A DNA stretch of 64,000 nt from Atherinomorus stipes (lineage: Eukaryota; Chordata; Actinopteri; Atheriniformes; Atherinidae): the NCBI GenBank assembly GCA_023101725.1, contig JALJCO010012618.1, positions 124,001 to 188,000 of the forward strand, written 5' to 3'. Within the stretch, counting starts at the first letter, position 1; every line of letters begins with the position of its first letter. The notes beneath the pieces are model-generated. The model was not told the DNA's origin. It saw only the letters and a program-made list of their open reading frames with translations, and made no database searches. A program made the position numbers and the translations under genes. Positions 1 to 11,896 of this stretch are shown here, piece by piece.

Positions 1-67
1 ATCGTATATCGCAATCTAAGATAAACATATTGTGATATGATATTTGGTCCTTATCGCCCAGCCCTAG
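1..67. repeat. End of a hAT-type transposon
   Basis: The segment is AT-rich and ends in TTATCGCCCAGCCCTA, the reverse complement of a TAGGGCTGGGCGATA terminus of the kind common on fish hAT miniature elements. The other end lies outside the window, so no target duplication can be tested. It sits in the intron downstream of the first coding exon of pla2g6. Confidence 0.5.
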
Positions 68-241
68 TGTTCAGCTTTCTTTGTGGTAACACTGCAGGTC
101 ATTCTGAGCTAAATCAATGGGATAATTGAGGATGAAAGTAATAACCAGGTCTGCACTTTTAACCCTAGATCAGCGTATGAGTTACAGTCACAATGACATA
201 CCGATCTCTCCCATTCATCACAGGATGTGATCAATACTGAC

Positions 242-456
242 CTCAGAACCATAGTTGGTGTCTCAGGACTCATAAGCAGACAGTCCCATGACTGACACTG
301 AGTGTTTTTGTACAGGACCATGCGTCCTTCCTCTTTCAACACCTCTTTGCCTCCTCCTCCGTAGTCAGATAGCGGTACATCTCTGACCCGGTAAGGGTTT
401 GTGAAGAGGGTTGACACTGATGAGACTGTGTCCAGCAGCCGGCCCAGGAACTGCAT
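242..456 (-). CDS. pla2g6: Calcium-independent phospholipase A2 beta (group VI), first coding exon
   Basis: This exon encodes the N-terminus of PLA2G6, a cytosolic and mitochondria-associated enzyme that hydrolyses the sn-2 ester of phospholipids without calcium. The ATG is at 456-454. The predicted start, MQFLGRLLDTVSSVSTLF, aligns by recall with human MQFFGRLVNTFSGVTNLF, and the later RVRDV and SWDCLL segments align with human RVKEV and TWDCVL. A splice acceptor (TTTTTAG, 469-463) precedes 6 nt of 5' UTR. A donor (GAG|GTCAGT) follows residue 71 plus two bases, which is where the human protein also changes exon, after a Phe-Arg pair. Reading on past the donor gives only intron translation. 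The ankyrin repeats and the patatin-like catalytic domain with its GXSXG serine lie beyond the left edge. Identity is well supported; only about a tenth of the protein is visible. Confidence 0.88.
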
Positions 457-462
457 TGTTGC

Positions 463-1131
463 CTAAAAACACAAAGATAACTCAGGGAAAATTGAAACAA
501 TCTGAACTACAGTGTATCTACAGTGTGTGAGCTTAACACTTCAGTACAGGGAGTAACGTTTAGCTCTGCCCTGTGTTTTTTCCTTTTTTTAGACAGGTTT
601 CTGCTCTGCCACAGCCTGTTGGACTGCTGTCAACGTTAATGAATGATTTATTTCATCCCCAGGACAGGATGTCAGCACTCGAGGAAAAGATACTCAACTT
701 TTATCTAAGATATTACATTTTACTGCTGCTTTCAATCTTGATTATGTTGCTGACTGATTAACAAACTCCATTTAGATCATTATCAACGTTGTAGGGATGT
801 TAACTAGCAAAGCTAGGGTTAGCTGTCAACCTTTACACTCCATAACCTTCCCCTTGCGATGAAGACCTAAACGTTCATGAGGCTGCCTCTCGTTTAAATG
901 ATGAACAAGTGGCTCCATTCATGTTATCCACGAGTTTCAAGTCATCCAGAATGACGTGACATGACACCAGCGCTGAAAGCCGGGGACAGCTTATACCGTT
1001 AAACACCTGTGTATTTATTATTCTCCGTATAAGAAAAATCTTACGCCAATTCAGGATGAAAAACATATCAACGATGGTTATCTGCCAACCGCAGCTAATC
1101 GCATTAACTGGTATCAAACTGGTCGGCTTAC
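463..1131 (-). other. pla2g6: Intron 1 of pla2g6
   Basis: The interval lies between the donor at 1131 and the acceptor at 463 on the minus strand. I see no repeat or second gene in it; its short open frames have no recognisable protein similarity. Confidence 0.5.
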
Positions 1132-1200
1132 CTGTTAGCTGCTCTCTGCGCCGTCTGCCTGACTTCTGACAGCTACATCAACAGCCGCCGCTACAACCAA
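1132..1200 (-). other. pla2g6: Probable noncoding first exon and promoter side of pla2g6
   Basis: On the minus strand the sequence AGCTAACAG|GTAAGCC gives a strong donor ending the exon at 1132. The exon is locally GC-rich and is followed upstream (about 1230-1240) by a CCAAT box read on the plus strand as CCAATCAGAG. This fits a 5' UTR exon splicing to the acceptor at 463. The transcription start is not defined, so the 1200 boundary is approximate. Confidence 0.5.
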
Positions 1201-1887
1201 CCTTGCTACAAATCTTGAGTGACGTTTGATTGTCCAATCAGAGTTCAAGCGCTGTTTTCCATGCTGGGGAAAAGGGGTGGGACATAATAAATCGAGACAC
1301 TGGGGTCAACTAGTGCCATGGGTCAACTGCACAGTGGAAAGTCCCTTCAGTGAACTAATTTAGAAGATGTAAACTAATCTTGATCCTACAAAATGGCCAA
1401 GATTTGACATGTGCTGCATGTGCAAAATGCCTGTTATTTGCATTTTACATTGAAAGTCTATCATCTGGGAGATATTGCCAAACTAAGCTCCATTATGTCA
1501 CGTCCTGAACTGGAAATAATTATTCATGCTTTTGTCTCATCATGATTGGATTATTTGCAAGATACGCTTGACCTCCCTAGAACAACTGCAAGTTGATTAA
1601 AAATGCTACTGCCAGGCTTCTGTCAAAATCCTCTAAGTTTTCTCACGTGACTCTAATCTTGATGCAGCTGCACTGACTTCTGGTCTACTTCAGGGTGCAA
1701 TTCAAGATTACTGACTTGGAGAGCTTTTCAGTGTTTTGGGGCCATTGTGGCCCCAAAACACTGAATCTGTTTAATGATAAAATAACTGAGAATGGCTTAA
1801 TCACAGTGGCTGTTAGGATTTATTAGCCATTAAGTAATAATTTCGCTTTTTAATAGAGTTCATTCCGCAGCTGGTAAGAAACTAGCT

Positions 1888-2530
1888 CCTCAAAATGTAA
1901 AGCAAAATTTAACATGCAAGCTATACTTGTTGAAGACATGGTTTCACTAGTTTAACAGAGGCATTTACACAGATATTTCTTTATTTCTTTATTCCACACA
2001 CATCAGCCCAAATCAGCTAAAACAAACAACAACAACAACAAAAAAAAGCAATAGACGGGAAAAAAATTACAATTATGATCTCTGTAGGACCAAGCACTGA
2101 TTCTAGTGCTTCCAGAAATGGGAGCAATACCTTGTATCACTCAGTGTCAGTTAAAACCATAGTAGGCCTAATGACATTTTTTTTAATCCAGTAATCATCA
2201 ACACATGAATTTACACCAAAGATTCTTCAACACAGCATGAAAAGTGGGATTGTTGATACATGTAGCTTGCACTTGTCCATCTTGGAAGTGAAAACAGTAT
2301 TCTGAACGCATCATGATAGTCTTGCATTACAACTGATTTGTCTCTGGTGTTCTGTGGAATGGATAAGATTGTTTGTAATGACAGGCCAGTGTGGAATTTC
2401 ACTGAATTACGCTAGCATTAGCATCAGCAACCTGCTGCAACTACGATAACGGGATGAAATATGTTGAAACCGTCTCCAGTGATAAGTACCCTGCCTCACT
2501 CAAAAATGAGGCCCTATATCAAAACGTTCA
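1888..2530. repeat. Interrupted copy of the 17403-18264 foldback element
   Basis: Bases 1888-1976 match about 17960-18050, and 2335-2530 match about 18055-18250, including GGATAAGATTG, CATTAGCATCAGCAACCT and AAATGAGGCCCTAT. About 355 bases (1977-2334) interrupt the match. The terminal bases and the TTAA flank of the reference copy are missing, so this is a truncated, older copy. Confidence 0.65.
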
Positions 2531-2718
2531 AACTGGCAACATCTTCTGCTAGTGTTTTAGTGGCAGATGGCAGACAACAATTAGCCAACCCCACTCTTGT
2601 CCACGACATTTAGCGCCCTCTAGTGTTTATTAAACACAATAACAAGGTCCATTAGGTGTTTGACCACTAGAACAGATGGTCGTTCACTGGATAGGCAAAT
2701 AACAGCAACAGACCTTAA

Positions 2719-3504
2719 AGGTGCGATGACATCAAATTTAACTTTTCTGGGGTTTCAGTGTATAATATGATCTATTGTGCACTGATGAGGCCATGTGAAT
2801 GTCCAGAGTGAGAATCAAAGTTCCTGTTTATGGTCTGTCAGCTTTGTCTCTCTGCTCAGAAACAGTTGAATCAGACAGCAGGCTATCATTCTACGTAGTT
2901 CTATCATTCTACGTAATTTAATTGCTCCAATAAGAGCACACTATCAAGTAAACAGCGCCCCTCTCTCTCTCCTAACGGTTTATGCACCGTCCCCCCCTCC
3001 CCCCCCCCCTCCCCTCCCTGTCTGATGCAGCTGCATGTATGGAGCTAGTAGTAACTTCTCTGCAGTCAGGTCTGGGTTTTCAAACAAATGGATTTAAAAG
3101 CAAACTTCTGCAGCAACACTGAGGGAGGCGGCCACAACCTTGTCATTACCTGTAAGTTTATTTATTTTCTAAATGCTGTCTTGTCTGATAAACGTAGCTC
3201 ACTATCTGAACTGCCCATGTTGCTAGCAGTTAGCCTCTTTAGCAAACTCCGACCGCAGCTTGACCTAGATTCTCCAAATAAGGTCATAGCCAAATAAGGT
3301 GTAGCCAATCAAAATGAAGTCAACGTGGTCTCCGGGTAAAGCTCCATATCATCACCGGACCCAACTGTATTACTGAAGAAGTGAGGTCTGGCGTTTCAAA
3401 ACAATACTCGGCTGTAAAAAATGCCGTTTTTTTCTTTGGAGTATTTACATATAAAGTAATGCCAACAACATAAACTGGTTTTTAACTGTTATGTCATCAC
3501 TCCT
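2719..3504. mobile_element. TTAA-flanked non-autonomous DNA transposon
   Basis: TTAA at 2715-2718 and 3505-3508 flank imperfect inverted ends: AGGTGCGATGACATCA on the left and TGTCATCACTCCT on the right. TTAA duplications are typical of piggyBac and Kolobok elements. The interior has no transposase. The ends resemble those of the element at 36041-36925, so they may be one family. The 69-codon frame at 3088-3297 is inside the element and is not a gene. Confidence 0.7.
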
Positions 3505-3589
3505 TTAAAAATCAGGAACTGGTTTTGTACGGAGAAAAAAATTACTCAATACTCGTACAATAAGATTTGAACACATACAATATGATTTG

Positions 3590-4025
3590 AACACATAGCA
3601 TGTACATAACTTTGGGTGGCCTACTAACTAATATGAGACATAAAGATGTTTCCATCTGTGGATCCAGTGGTCTCAGGTGTAGCTATGACTATACTATGAG
3701 TAAACACTTTCGGCGTCTTTTAAGGCATTACTTATCCAAAACTGCTTTAGCTCCCATTAAACAAAACTGGTACAGCAGTTTTAAAGTTCAGAGGATTCTC
3801 AATTCACACACATTGTTTTGTCCATTCAGGGACACCGTAGTAAAAATGGTGGAACAAATATGGCAGCCTCCATATGTGCACTCTCAGCAAGTAGATGTAA
3901 ATTATTCATTCTAAGAAAATAAACATACAACAGTTATTCTAGTGCAGCGATTACACATTAATAGAAACACAGTTTTGAGTTATATATCACATTTTTCCGC
4001 CCTGACCTTTGATTTTTATACTTAC
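3590..4025. repeat. Inverted partial copy of the 55606-56141 element
   Basis: Read in reverse complement, this stretch matches most of 55606-56141: the AGAACAGCTGTT-like segment, the GGCAGCCTCCATATGTGC segment and the TTTTGAGTTATATATCACA segment all have counterparts. Both termini are lost, and the right side runs into the poor-quality stretch after 4026. The 104-codon frame at 3600-3914 is part of this repeat. Confidence 0.75.
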
Positions 4026-4290
4026 TTTAAAGAAAGAGAGAATTATGAATGAGAGAAAAAAAAAAAGAGAGGGGGGAAAAGATTATAAAATAAAAAAATT
4101 TTTTTTAATATGAAGGGGATATTTATATAAAAAAAATATTTATATTTTAATTCAAAATGGCATGGTAACCGACCCTCCCAACCGCGTTTCCCTTAACCAA
4201 AATTTATCGACAAAAAACAAAAAAAAAAATTCAAAACAAAAGCTTGGAATTTAAAATTAATTAAAATATAAAAACAATTTGGGGAAATTA
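4026..4290. other. Low-complexity, possibly unreliable sequence
   Basis: Runs of A, T and G of varying length dominate here, beginning where the adjacent repeat copy should continue into its poly-T end. The composition differs sharply from the flanks. I read this as poor consensus over a homopolymer rather than a real element, though I cannot prove it. Confidence 0.5.
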
Positions 4291-4669
4291 TAAAGGAAAC
4301 ATGCACAAATTACAGAATGCACAAATTACATGCGAGTGTTTTTAATCTTCAACCTCAGAAATGTAATTATTTTATGTCCAAACAGGCACCTGCTCATATA
4401 AATTGTTCAATACTGCAACACAAAGACAATTATGCATAGATCAGTTTATTAATGAAGGATTTTGAGACTCTCTGACTTTAAGAAAACAGACTTTGCAAAT
4501 AGTTTATTTTATTGATTCATTGACATTTAGTTTTCCCCACCCTACTCAGAGCACCTCTGATAAGAATCTTACTGAATAAAGGAAGCCTTTACATTTTTGT
4601 ACATGTACATTTTTCCTTTTTAAAAAATTAAAAACACACAAACTAGTTTATGTGGTTTACAGACCAAGT

Positions 4670-4857
4670 ATTATAAGCGCACAGTAATAGTGAGTCTATT
4701 TTAACTCCATACCCATGCATTTCCATACTGCTGTGTAGTGAGGGTCTGCATGTGCGTCTGCCGTCTCTGTTTGGCTGCGGTCGTACCGATCAGACAGCGG
4801 AGCTTGCCGACCAGAGAGAGACAAGCAGACACGGGTAGCTAAGATCGGGCATGAAAC
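4670..4857 (+). promoter_or_regulatory. cbx6: cbx6 5' UTR and promoter-proximal region
   Basis: A GC- and CpG-enriched stretch leads into the cbx6 ATG and continues into exon 1 (to about 5000), contrasting with AT-rich flanks. This fits a CpG-island-type promoter. No defined start site can be read; a TTATAAGCG stretch near 4672 is only weakly TATA-like. Confidence 0.4.
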
Positions 4858-7800
4858 ATGGAGCCGTCGGCGGCGGGAGATCGCATTTTCGCCGCGGAAG
4901 CTATACTGAAACGCCGCGTTCGTAAGGTGAGCCGCCACCATCCCGCATGTTGCAACACGCCTGCAGATGTTGGCCGCGGTCAGCACGGCGCGGCACTACT
5001 CCCGTCCATAGTCTCAGGGCTGTCTTCTTGCGCCTATGCAATTCTATGGAGGCCTTGCGGTTGCCGGATGAATATACTTTACTAGCCAATGCTAGCTGAA
5101 AGCTAACTAGCAAGGCTATAAGTCGTGGCTCGTATTTTCAGACATTGGCAGGGCAATAAAAGCAGCGACACAAAGAAGAGGCTCGCTTTAAAAGAACAAG
5201 GCAGACCAACCCGGGATACGGGTTGTGCTATGAAATGGAGGGGCATGATTTCTTTGTCAGCTAATGGTAGCTAAGGCTGTAGAGACAAAATCTTTGAGTT
5301 TGTAGCTTGTAGAAGTGTGTGCAGATAACACATTAAAATCTAATTTCATCTGCAGGGTGTAAAGATGTTTGGCAAAAACCTCCGTCTTAGACTCACGAGC
5401 CCTCATTATTAATGAGTATCAGCCACAAATAATGAAAGACTTGTAAAAGTTCAGAGCAAGGTTGTGCTCTGAAAAAGACCCATAGGTAAATATAGGTTTC
5501 CAATTGAAGTGAGTGCTTCCTACTCCTGATCAGCAGGCCTCCACTCTTAAGATTTGGCAGCAAGAACTTAATAGCTGGACCTGGACTTTCCCTTTTTTCT
5601 CGAAAAAATTTAGTATTCTAGAAAGAAGTCAAGGTTTCATGAGAACTTCTGATATTGTTAACCGATTTTTAAAAGTACAAATGTTTGACATGTAGAATAA
5701 ACCTGAAATAGTTTACTGGGAATGTATGGGAATGCCTCCCCAGTTATCTCTGAAGAAACCCCAGTTTCATCTGGTAGCTTCTCTCAAGTGAACTGTGATC
5801 CATCCCCAACGCAGCAGTTCTGAACCCGTCAAATAGTCACCAATACCAAAATGTGGTTAAATTAATAAGATACTGCTATTTTGCATTTGGTGCAGAATGG
5901 ATTAGTTTAATTCTTGTGTGTATTCGCTGTGGGACAAATATATAAAATCCCACTTGTTCACAAATGTATTACACGATGAACTGAATGGTAAAAAAAAAAA
6001 AAGAAATGTTCTATTGAAGTGACTTCTCAAAGATGTTTAAGAACAGAATCTGTTTTTGATAATATGCATCTGTTTCTATGTTCTTGCAGGGAAGACTTGA
6101 ATACCTAGTAAAATGGAAAGGATGGGCAATGAAGTAAGTGATAGTCCAAGTGACTACTAATATGTAATCGCATTGTGACTGATTCACTCCTTTTAAGCTG
6201 TATGGATTATATCTGATTGGCTGCAAAAGAGTTGTTGATTGTGTCTTTCTTGTGTGTTTTCTCCACTTTATTCTGTCCTTGTTCAGGCACAGCACCTGGG
6301 AGCCAGAGGAGAATATTTTGGATGACAGGCTGATATTGGGTTTTGAGCAAAAGTGAGTAATTCTGATTTAGAGAATTGTATTTGTACCTTCTCCTTATTT
6401 CCCCCTCCCTTATTAAGATGCATCTTATTAAAGATCAAACCACCGTCACTGTACACATAAAACGCTGCACCAATGTGGTGAAAAACAAGACATTAGCTAC
6501 GTTTACATGGAGCATCGGACACCAATCAGAAAAAAAATGTGTCATATAAACATGTCAGCTGATCTTATCTGCCTCGATCGGAAAGAATTTTCAGTCTGAT
6601 CGAGGGGGATGGTTTAAACGTTTATGATCAGATCAGCAGGAAAAAAATGAGCATGTAAACACTCATTCTGATAGTTTCTGTGGCATTTTGTCTCTGTGCA
6701 TGCCTGAACCACGTGGGGGTTGCGTGATGTAGCAGATTCAGGGAAGACGGCGGAAGCAAAACAGAACGGGACTGTGGAAAATGCAACATTTTTGTTAGAC
6801 ACTAAAAGAGTTAAGGATTATTGAGCATTTCAATGGTCAAAAGATCAGAAATTTTAAAAAAGGAAACCCCTCTTCTTCCAAACTAGGATGCATTGTGCAT
6901 GTCAATAGCATTACAAACATATAAATCTGTCCAAGTAAATACAGCCGATTGGATCAATTTTTTCCAGCGTTCATATAAATGCATCAACTGGAATCTCTGA
7001 TCGGAAAGATTTCAGTTGGATAGATGAATTATTTGTTCATGTAAATGCAGCTATTGTAAGTGTTTGCTAATGTTCTAGTTTAGATTGCAGTCCTCAGTTT
7101 ACTAAAACTTGCTTGTTTCAGTCATTTGTTTTTGTTCTGCTCTGTCATGCTTATCGTATTTGGACAGCTGCACGGTTTCTTTTAAGACTTTTGCTTTGCT
7201 CACTCTCACAATGGATATAAAACTTAACAAAACAAGAAAGAACAAAATGTGAGGATAGAAAATTTAGAGCTGTACTATTTAAGAAAAGCTACTTTTTAAC
7301 AGTAAACAACTAAATTGGATGGGTAAGAATAGCCATGTTTACAGGGCATTAAAGCTAAATGTAAATATTGCAATCGGGAGATGCTGATCCGAACAGAATC
7401 TGGGTGATTATGCTGATTGTTGTTCTGATCTGCATGCATGAAAACACGAGTCCAAGAACTCTGGAAGAATTGCTCTGCTCGTTTTACTCTAAAACTTCTT
7501 TAAAAGAACACACAAACACAAAATGTTTTTAAAAACAAGTGGAAGCTACTGGAAGACACAGCAGAATCAAAATGGAACTGCTTGATATAACTTGAACTTA
7601 TTAAAAGGGGACACACTGAAATTGCTAAGATGGCAGTAAATGCACACACATGGCAGCGTTTGTTTAAGAAATCACTGCTTCTTCTTCTATTGTTTCTGGA
7701 AAAATCTGACAATTCTGCGCATGTCACAACGATTTATTCCATTCAAACGTGATGTATGTAAACATACGTAGTGATCAGAATAACTTTCAGGCTCCTGTTT

Positions 7801-10800
7801 CTGGTACCATCTGATCGCTGATGTTTAGAAACTTGGTTCATGACTTCCAATACCAGAGCTGAAGAAGCCTCTGTCTGAAGGTGCTGTTGTGTCACCGGCA
7901 TGTTCTGTTGAGGCAGTGCAGAGTTTTTTATCAAGTGAAACAGCTTGTCAGACATGCTCTGCACGTTTAGCTCCATGTGGGCCACCTAATACCGGCTTTT
8001 TTCAACGGTTTCTTTGAGTCACTGTTTCAGATGCTGCTACCTCACCAGATCACTGCAAAGAAACTTGCACCTTTCAAAGATATGCAACATCTTGCATCTT
8101 TTTAGTGTCTTGTCAAGCCACTTGAAAGGCTTTATTCCACTCACAGGCAGTTTTTGCAGGAAACTAAAGCAGACAAAACTGCAACGACACATCAAAAGAA
8201 ACAAAAATGGACACGAGAGCTTCAGTCACTCTTCGTGCCTGCTCACTCTGCTTTCTCATTCTCACAACTTTCATGGCTCTCATCTCTTTTGATCGCCTAC
8301 ATTTGCTTATTATCAGGTTCTATTTTAGTCTGTAGTTGAACTTTTGCTTCACTCTAATGACTGTTTGTTTGTTTTAATTTCCTCAAGGGAACGGGACCGG
8401 GAACTGCATGGTCCAAAGAAACGGGGTCCAAAACCCAAAAACTTTGCAGCAAAGGTAAACCTTTTCATTTCTGCTGCTATAAATTTCTTTCTATGTTTTT
8501 GGAGCTCAGCTGCTGAATTTGAAATGGAATTTAACTAAATATGAAACTTTTGCAAAGGTTAAAATGTCAGCTTTCATAAAGCAGTTGAAGAAATTCCTCT
8601 TTGCTTATGTTGTAAAATATTCAGCTGGTTTTATCTGTTCAGATGGACAACTTTGGTCAGACTGCAGTCTCTTACAGGGAAGTGACATTTTCTGTTTGTG
8701 GGTGGGCTATCTTGCCTTTTGAAGTCTATTTTAACTCTGGTTCTTATAACAGACATGACTGTGTCCTTTGTGTGAATGCTTCAGAGAAAACTTTGTGCTG
8801 CCCTAGTTTCTTTTTCACGCAGCCATTCTCGTTTTTACAAAACAGCCTGCAGAACACGGTTAACACAGTTAAGTTAGGTGGGTGTTAAACATTCTTCAGC
8901 CACAGAAAATGGCTTTCTAAAGCTTTAAAAAGATTTTACAACTAAATTTTTAATTCTAGAGGAATTTATGATTAGTAGCTGTGAAACTGTTAAAGACTGA
9001 TACAAAAAAAGACTTTTTTTCAGGGTAGATACCGATATTTTATCATCAGTCGATGGCTGATACAAACTGCTGATATTTGGGGCCGATACTGCATTTGACT
9101 CCCAAATTAAATAAAATGAAGCATACAATTACAAATAATTTTACAACTCTTTTAACTCTCTGGGGCCGACGGACACACCACTACGTCCAGATTGCATGTA
9201 TGATATAAGCTGACGTAGCAGCTAAACGCAGCGACGTAGAGACGTCATTCTAACTTCTGTCAGTAGTGCAGACTTCAAACTATGAACCAGTTTTTAAATC
9301 GTGTCGATACACCAAATGTTACCGGAGTTATGATATAAAATGTATAAGCTAGTTTTCCAGCAGATATTACAGTCCCGTTTAATGCGTGTTTTGTGAAGGA
9401 AAAAACTTTAAAAACAGCGTATCCAAGCAAGAAAAAGAGTGTCACAAGAACTTATCGACATCTTTACTGTTAGTAGAAAAATACACCACATCAACCAATC
9501 AGAAAATGTGACATCACGATGCATTTGGTTGCTGAGGAAGAAGGTTGGTGGCAGAAGTAACCGTAATAGGCTTTATGCACAGCTCCACTACTTCCTGAAC
9601 TTAGTACTGCACCTTTGTTTCCTGTCTTCCATGATTGGATGAACTGATTAATCCAGCTGTGTCTGATCTCAGCAAATGATCAGTCACACCTGGATTAATC
9701 AGTTCATCCAATCATGGAAGACGGGAAACAAAGGTGCAGTACTAAGTTCAGGAAGTAGTGGAGCTGTGCATAAAGCCCATTCACCAAAAGCTGATTGCAG
9801 GGCTGCCTCCTGGTGGACAGGAGGACTAACACACCCTGGAAATATCACACCTGTAATGTCGTCTCTGTCTTGTGATGGACAGGAACTGTTTTATGGATTG
9901 GAGCAATTACTCTTTGTGACATCTCATGCAGATTAGAAGAAAAAAACAAAACGCCTTAGACTTTCTGCATTTTGATGTAAACTGGTTTTTATATCTCTTT
10001 TGATGGCCAATTTTTTTGCAAATATTTTAAACTGAGTACTTATATTTGCATTCTGAGTTATAAAAATGGATCGTGAAACAAGTTTGTGCTTTTTACAATG
10101 AAAAATCTAACTTTTTTCTATTTGGATTTTATGTTCTTTGTGTGGTTTTAGGCCAACTGTGTTAATACAGTATGTCAAAATGAAAAAAATAACTGTAAAA
10201 TCACACTGGTGAGGTTGTGCTGAATAATGATACCAAACAAGGCAGGTAAACTGCTTTAAAAGTGAAATATAAAGGTAAAAACAAAAGTAGTATAAAACGA
10301 CCATTTATACCCGAGTCTCCAGAGGTATAAAAAGAGAACAAAGAACCTCAAATAAATATGTAAAAAAAAAACAGTGTCCTTGTAAACAAATATTACATAG
10401 AAACATTAAACTTGTAAAAATAAAAAGTCTGTGAATTATGCTGAGTGGGGGTATCGGCCACAAATATCAGCCGGCCGGTGTATCTGTCTATCCTTACTGT
10501 TGAGGGTTAACACGGACCATGTCTTATTTTTATAATCCAGTCAACCAACTGAACCTTTGTTTGAGCTGCTGAGGCTCTTTAGGATAATTCAGTTGCTTAA
10601 ATGTGTTATCTCCCTCAGACTCGTGGTCAGAAAGGAGAGAGCAGCAGTCGGGCCTCAAGCAGCCGCCAGAACACATCGCGGTCTTCTCTGTCCACTTCCA
10701 GCCGAGCAGCTCCCTCCTCCTCTGCCTCAGCTCATCATTCGCCATCACCCTCATCCTCCACGGCAACCGCAGCACCTTCTCCCAAACTCAACTCTCTTGC

Positions 10801-11896
10801 AGCCACCCACAAGCTAAAGAAAGACATTCACCGCTGCCACCGAATGTCCAGGCGCCCTCTGCCCCGCTCAGACCCCTTGGCTCCAGCTTTTCCCAGCCCA
10901 GGCGGCTTCCCTTCCCGCATGCACGTCTCCCCTTTCTCTGAGACCGTCCGCATCCTCAACCGTCGGGTCAAACCCCGGGAGGTCAAGAGAGGTCGGATTA
11001 TCCTCAACCTGAAGGTAATTGACAAGCCAGGTAGGGGCGGCGCAGCCGCGGGGGGTAGGAGTTCTGCAGCGGGACGCCAGAACATCCCCTCACGGAATCG
11101 CATCATCGGCAGGAAGGGAGAGGCCCCTTACAGACCATTCCAGCCTCCGCTGAAAATGTTGGGGTTCCCAATGTATGGGAAGCCGTTCGGGCTGCAGTGT
11201 GGGGGCCCTGTGCCTTTTCATTCCCATCCGGGGTCGTGCTCCAACAGAGGGGCTCGGAACAGCCACAGCACCTCCTCTCAGTACCAGTCACCTCCTTCTC
11301 CTTCCAGCTCCAGCGGCTCCGAAGGAAAAACTCCCACCGATTCCAGAGCTGCACAGTCCAAACCCGCCGCCGAAGCGTCACCTCCCAGCGAGGACCCCAA
11401 GTCCAGTAAAACTTTTAGAGAAACCCTAAAGGGCCAGAGCCCAGATCCATCTGCTCCTGCCTCATCCTCAGATGCAACCCCTGTGGTGCCAGCATCGCCC
11501 TTCCTCCCTTCCTCCCCATCCTCTTCATTAGAAGATGAAGAGGAGGGCGCACTGGACTCGCTGCCCTTAGAAGGAGGCAGGAAAAATCCTCGACAGCGCA
11601 AAGCTAAACCTCAGTTGCCCGCCACGCCTCCCTCTGCCCCTCCAGCAGATCAAACCTCTGCCCCAGCTGAACCCAAAAGGGTGCCAGCTGAAGGAGACCC
11701 CGACTGGCACCCTGAAATGGCACCGAGCTGCAAGGATGTGGTGGTCACAGATGTGACGACCAACCTCGTCACCGTCACCATCAAGGAGTTCCCCTCCCCT
11801 GCATCTGGCCCCGCCTCCCCTTCTGCAAGCCAAGAAAACGCCTCCTCCCCACCTCCTTCCACCGGCACTGAAGACCCCCCCATTACGAAGCCATAA
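4858..11896 (+). CDS. cbx6: Chromobox protein homolog 6 (Polycomb), five exons
   Basis: Cbx6 is a nuclear PRC1 subunit; CBX chromodomains bind H3K27me3 and the C-terminal Pc box contacts RING1. Exons: 4858-4926, 6090-6133, 6287-6352, 8388-8454 and 10619-11896 (stop TAA); all junctions are GT/AG and phase-consistent, giving about 507 residues (human CBX6, by recall, 412). The chromodomain spans about residues 9-60, with the aromatic cage F11, W32 and W35 intact and STWEPEENI at 40-48. An AT-hook-like KKRGPKPK lies at 70-77. LKKDIHRCHRMSRRPLPR (about 148-165) and KPREVKRGRIILNLKVIDK are CBX6-type segments and separate it from CBX7 and CBX8. The Pc box is at about 444-473, ending VTVTIKEF. A Ser/Pro-rich middle, longer than in mammals, explains the extra length. 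The start is fixed by the family MExSA beginning in a GC-rich region. Which teleost duplicate (a or b) this is cannot be told here. Confidence 0.95.
6494..7053. repeat. Miniature inverted-repeat element in cbx6 intron 3
   Basis: The ends read TAGCTACGTTTACATGG on the left and CATGTAAATGCAGCTA on the right, which are inverted relatives. The interior has GATCAGATCAG and TCGGAAAGA motifs repeated in opposite orientation. No coding capacity is seen. A related, less clear element probably occupies about 7335-7770, where TGTTTACAGGGC and TATGTAAACATAC form possible ends. Confidence 0.6.
8455..10618 (+). other. cbx6: cbx6 intron 4 outside the hairpin
   Basis: Apart from the hairpin at 9566-9780 I see no coding exon here. 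Near 9043-9085 and 10443-10480 there are GGCTGATACAAACTGC-like and GGTATCGGCCACAAATAT-like stretches that resemble the decayed ends of a hAT-type element, but no target duplication was found. Confidence 0.4.
9566..9780. repeat. Near-perfect hairpin element in cbx6 intron 4
   Basis: Two arms of roughly 95-100 bases are almost exact reverse complements: TAGGCTTTATGCACAGCTCC on the left against GGAGCTGTGCATAAAGCCCA on the right, with GATTAATCCAG against CTGGATTAATC near the centre. The loop is about 20 bases. The element lies inside cbx6 intron 4 and would be transcribed as a long hairpin. Related copies are at 13048-13222, 20993-21188 and, as a fragment, 55566-55601. Confidence 0.85.

Noticed and set aside
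3600..3914. 104-codon frame
   Set aside because: It lies wholly inside an inverted copy of the 55606-56141 MITE.
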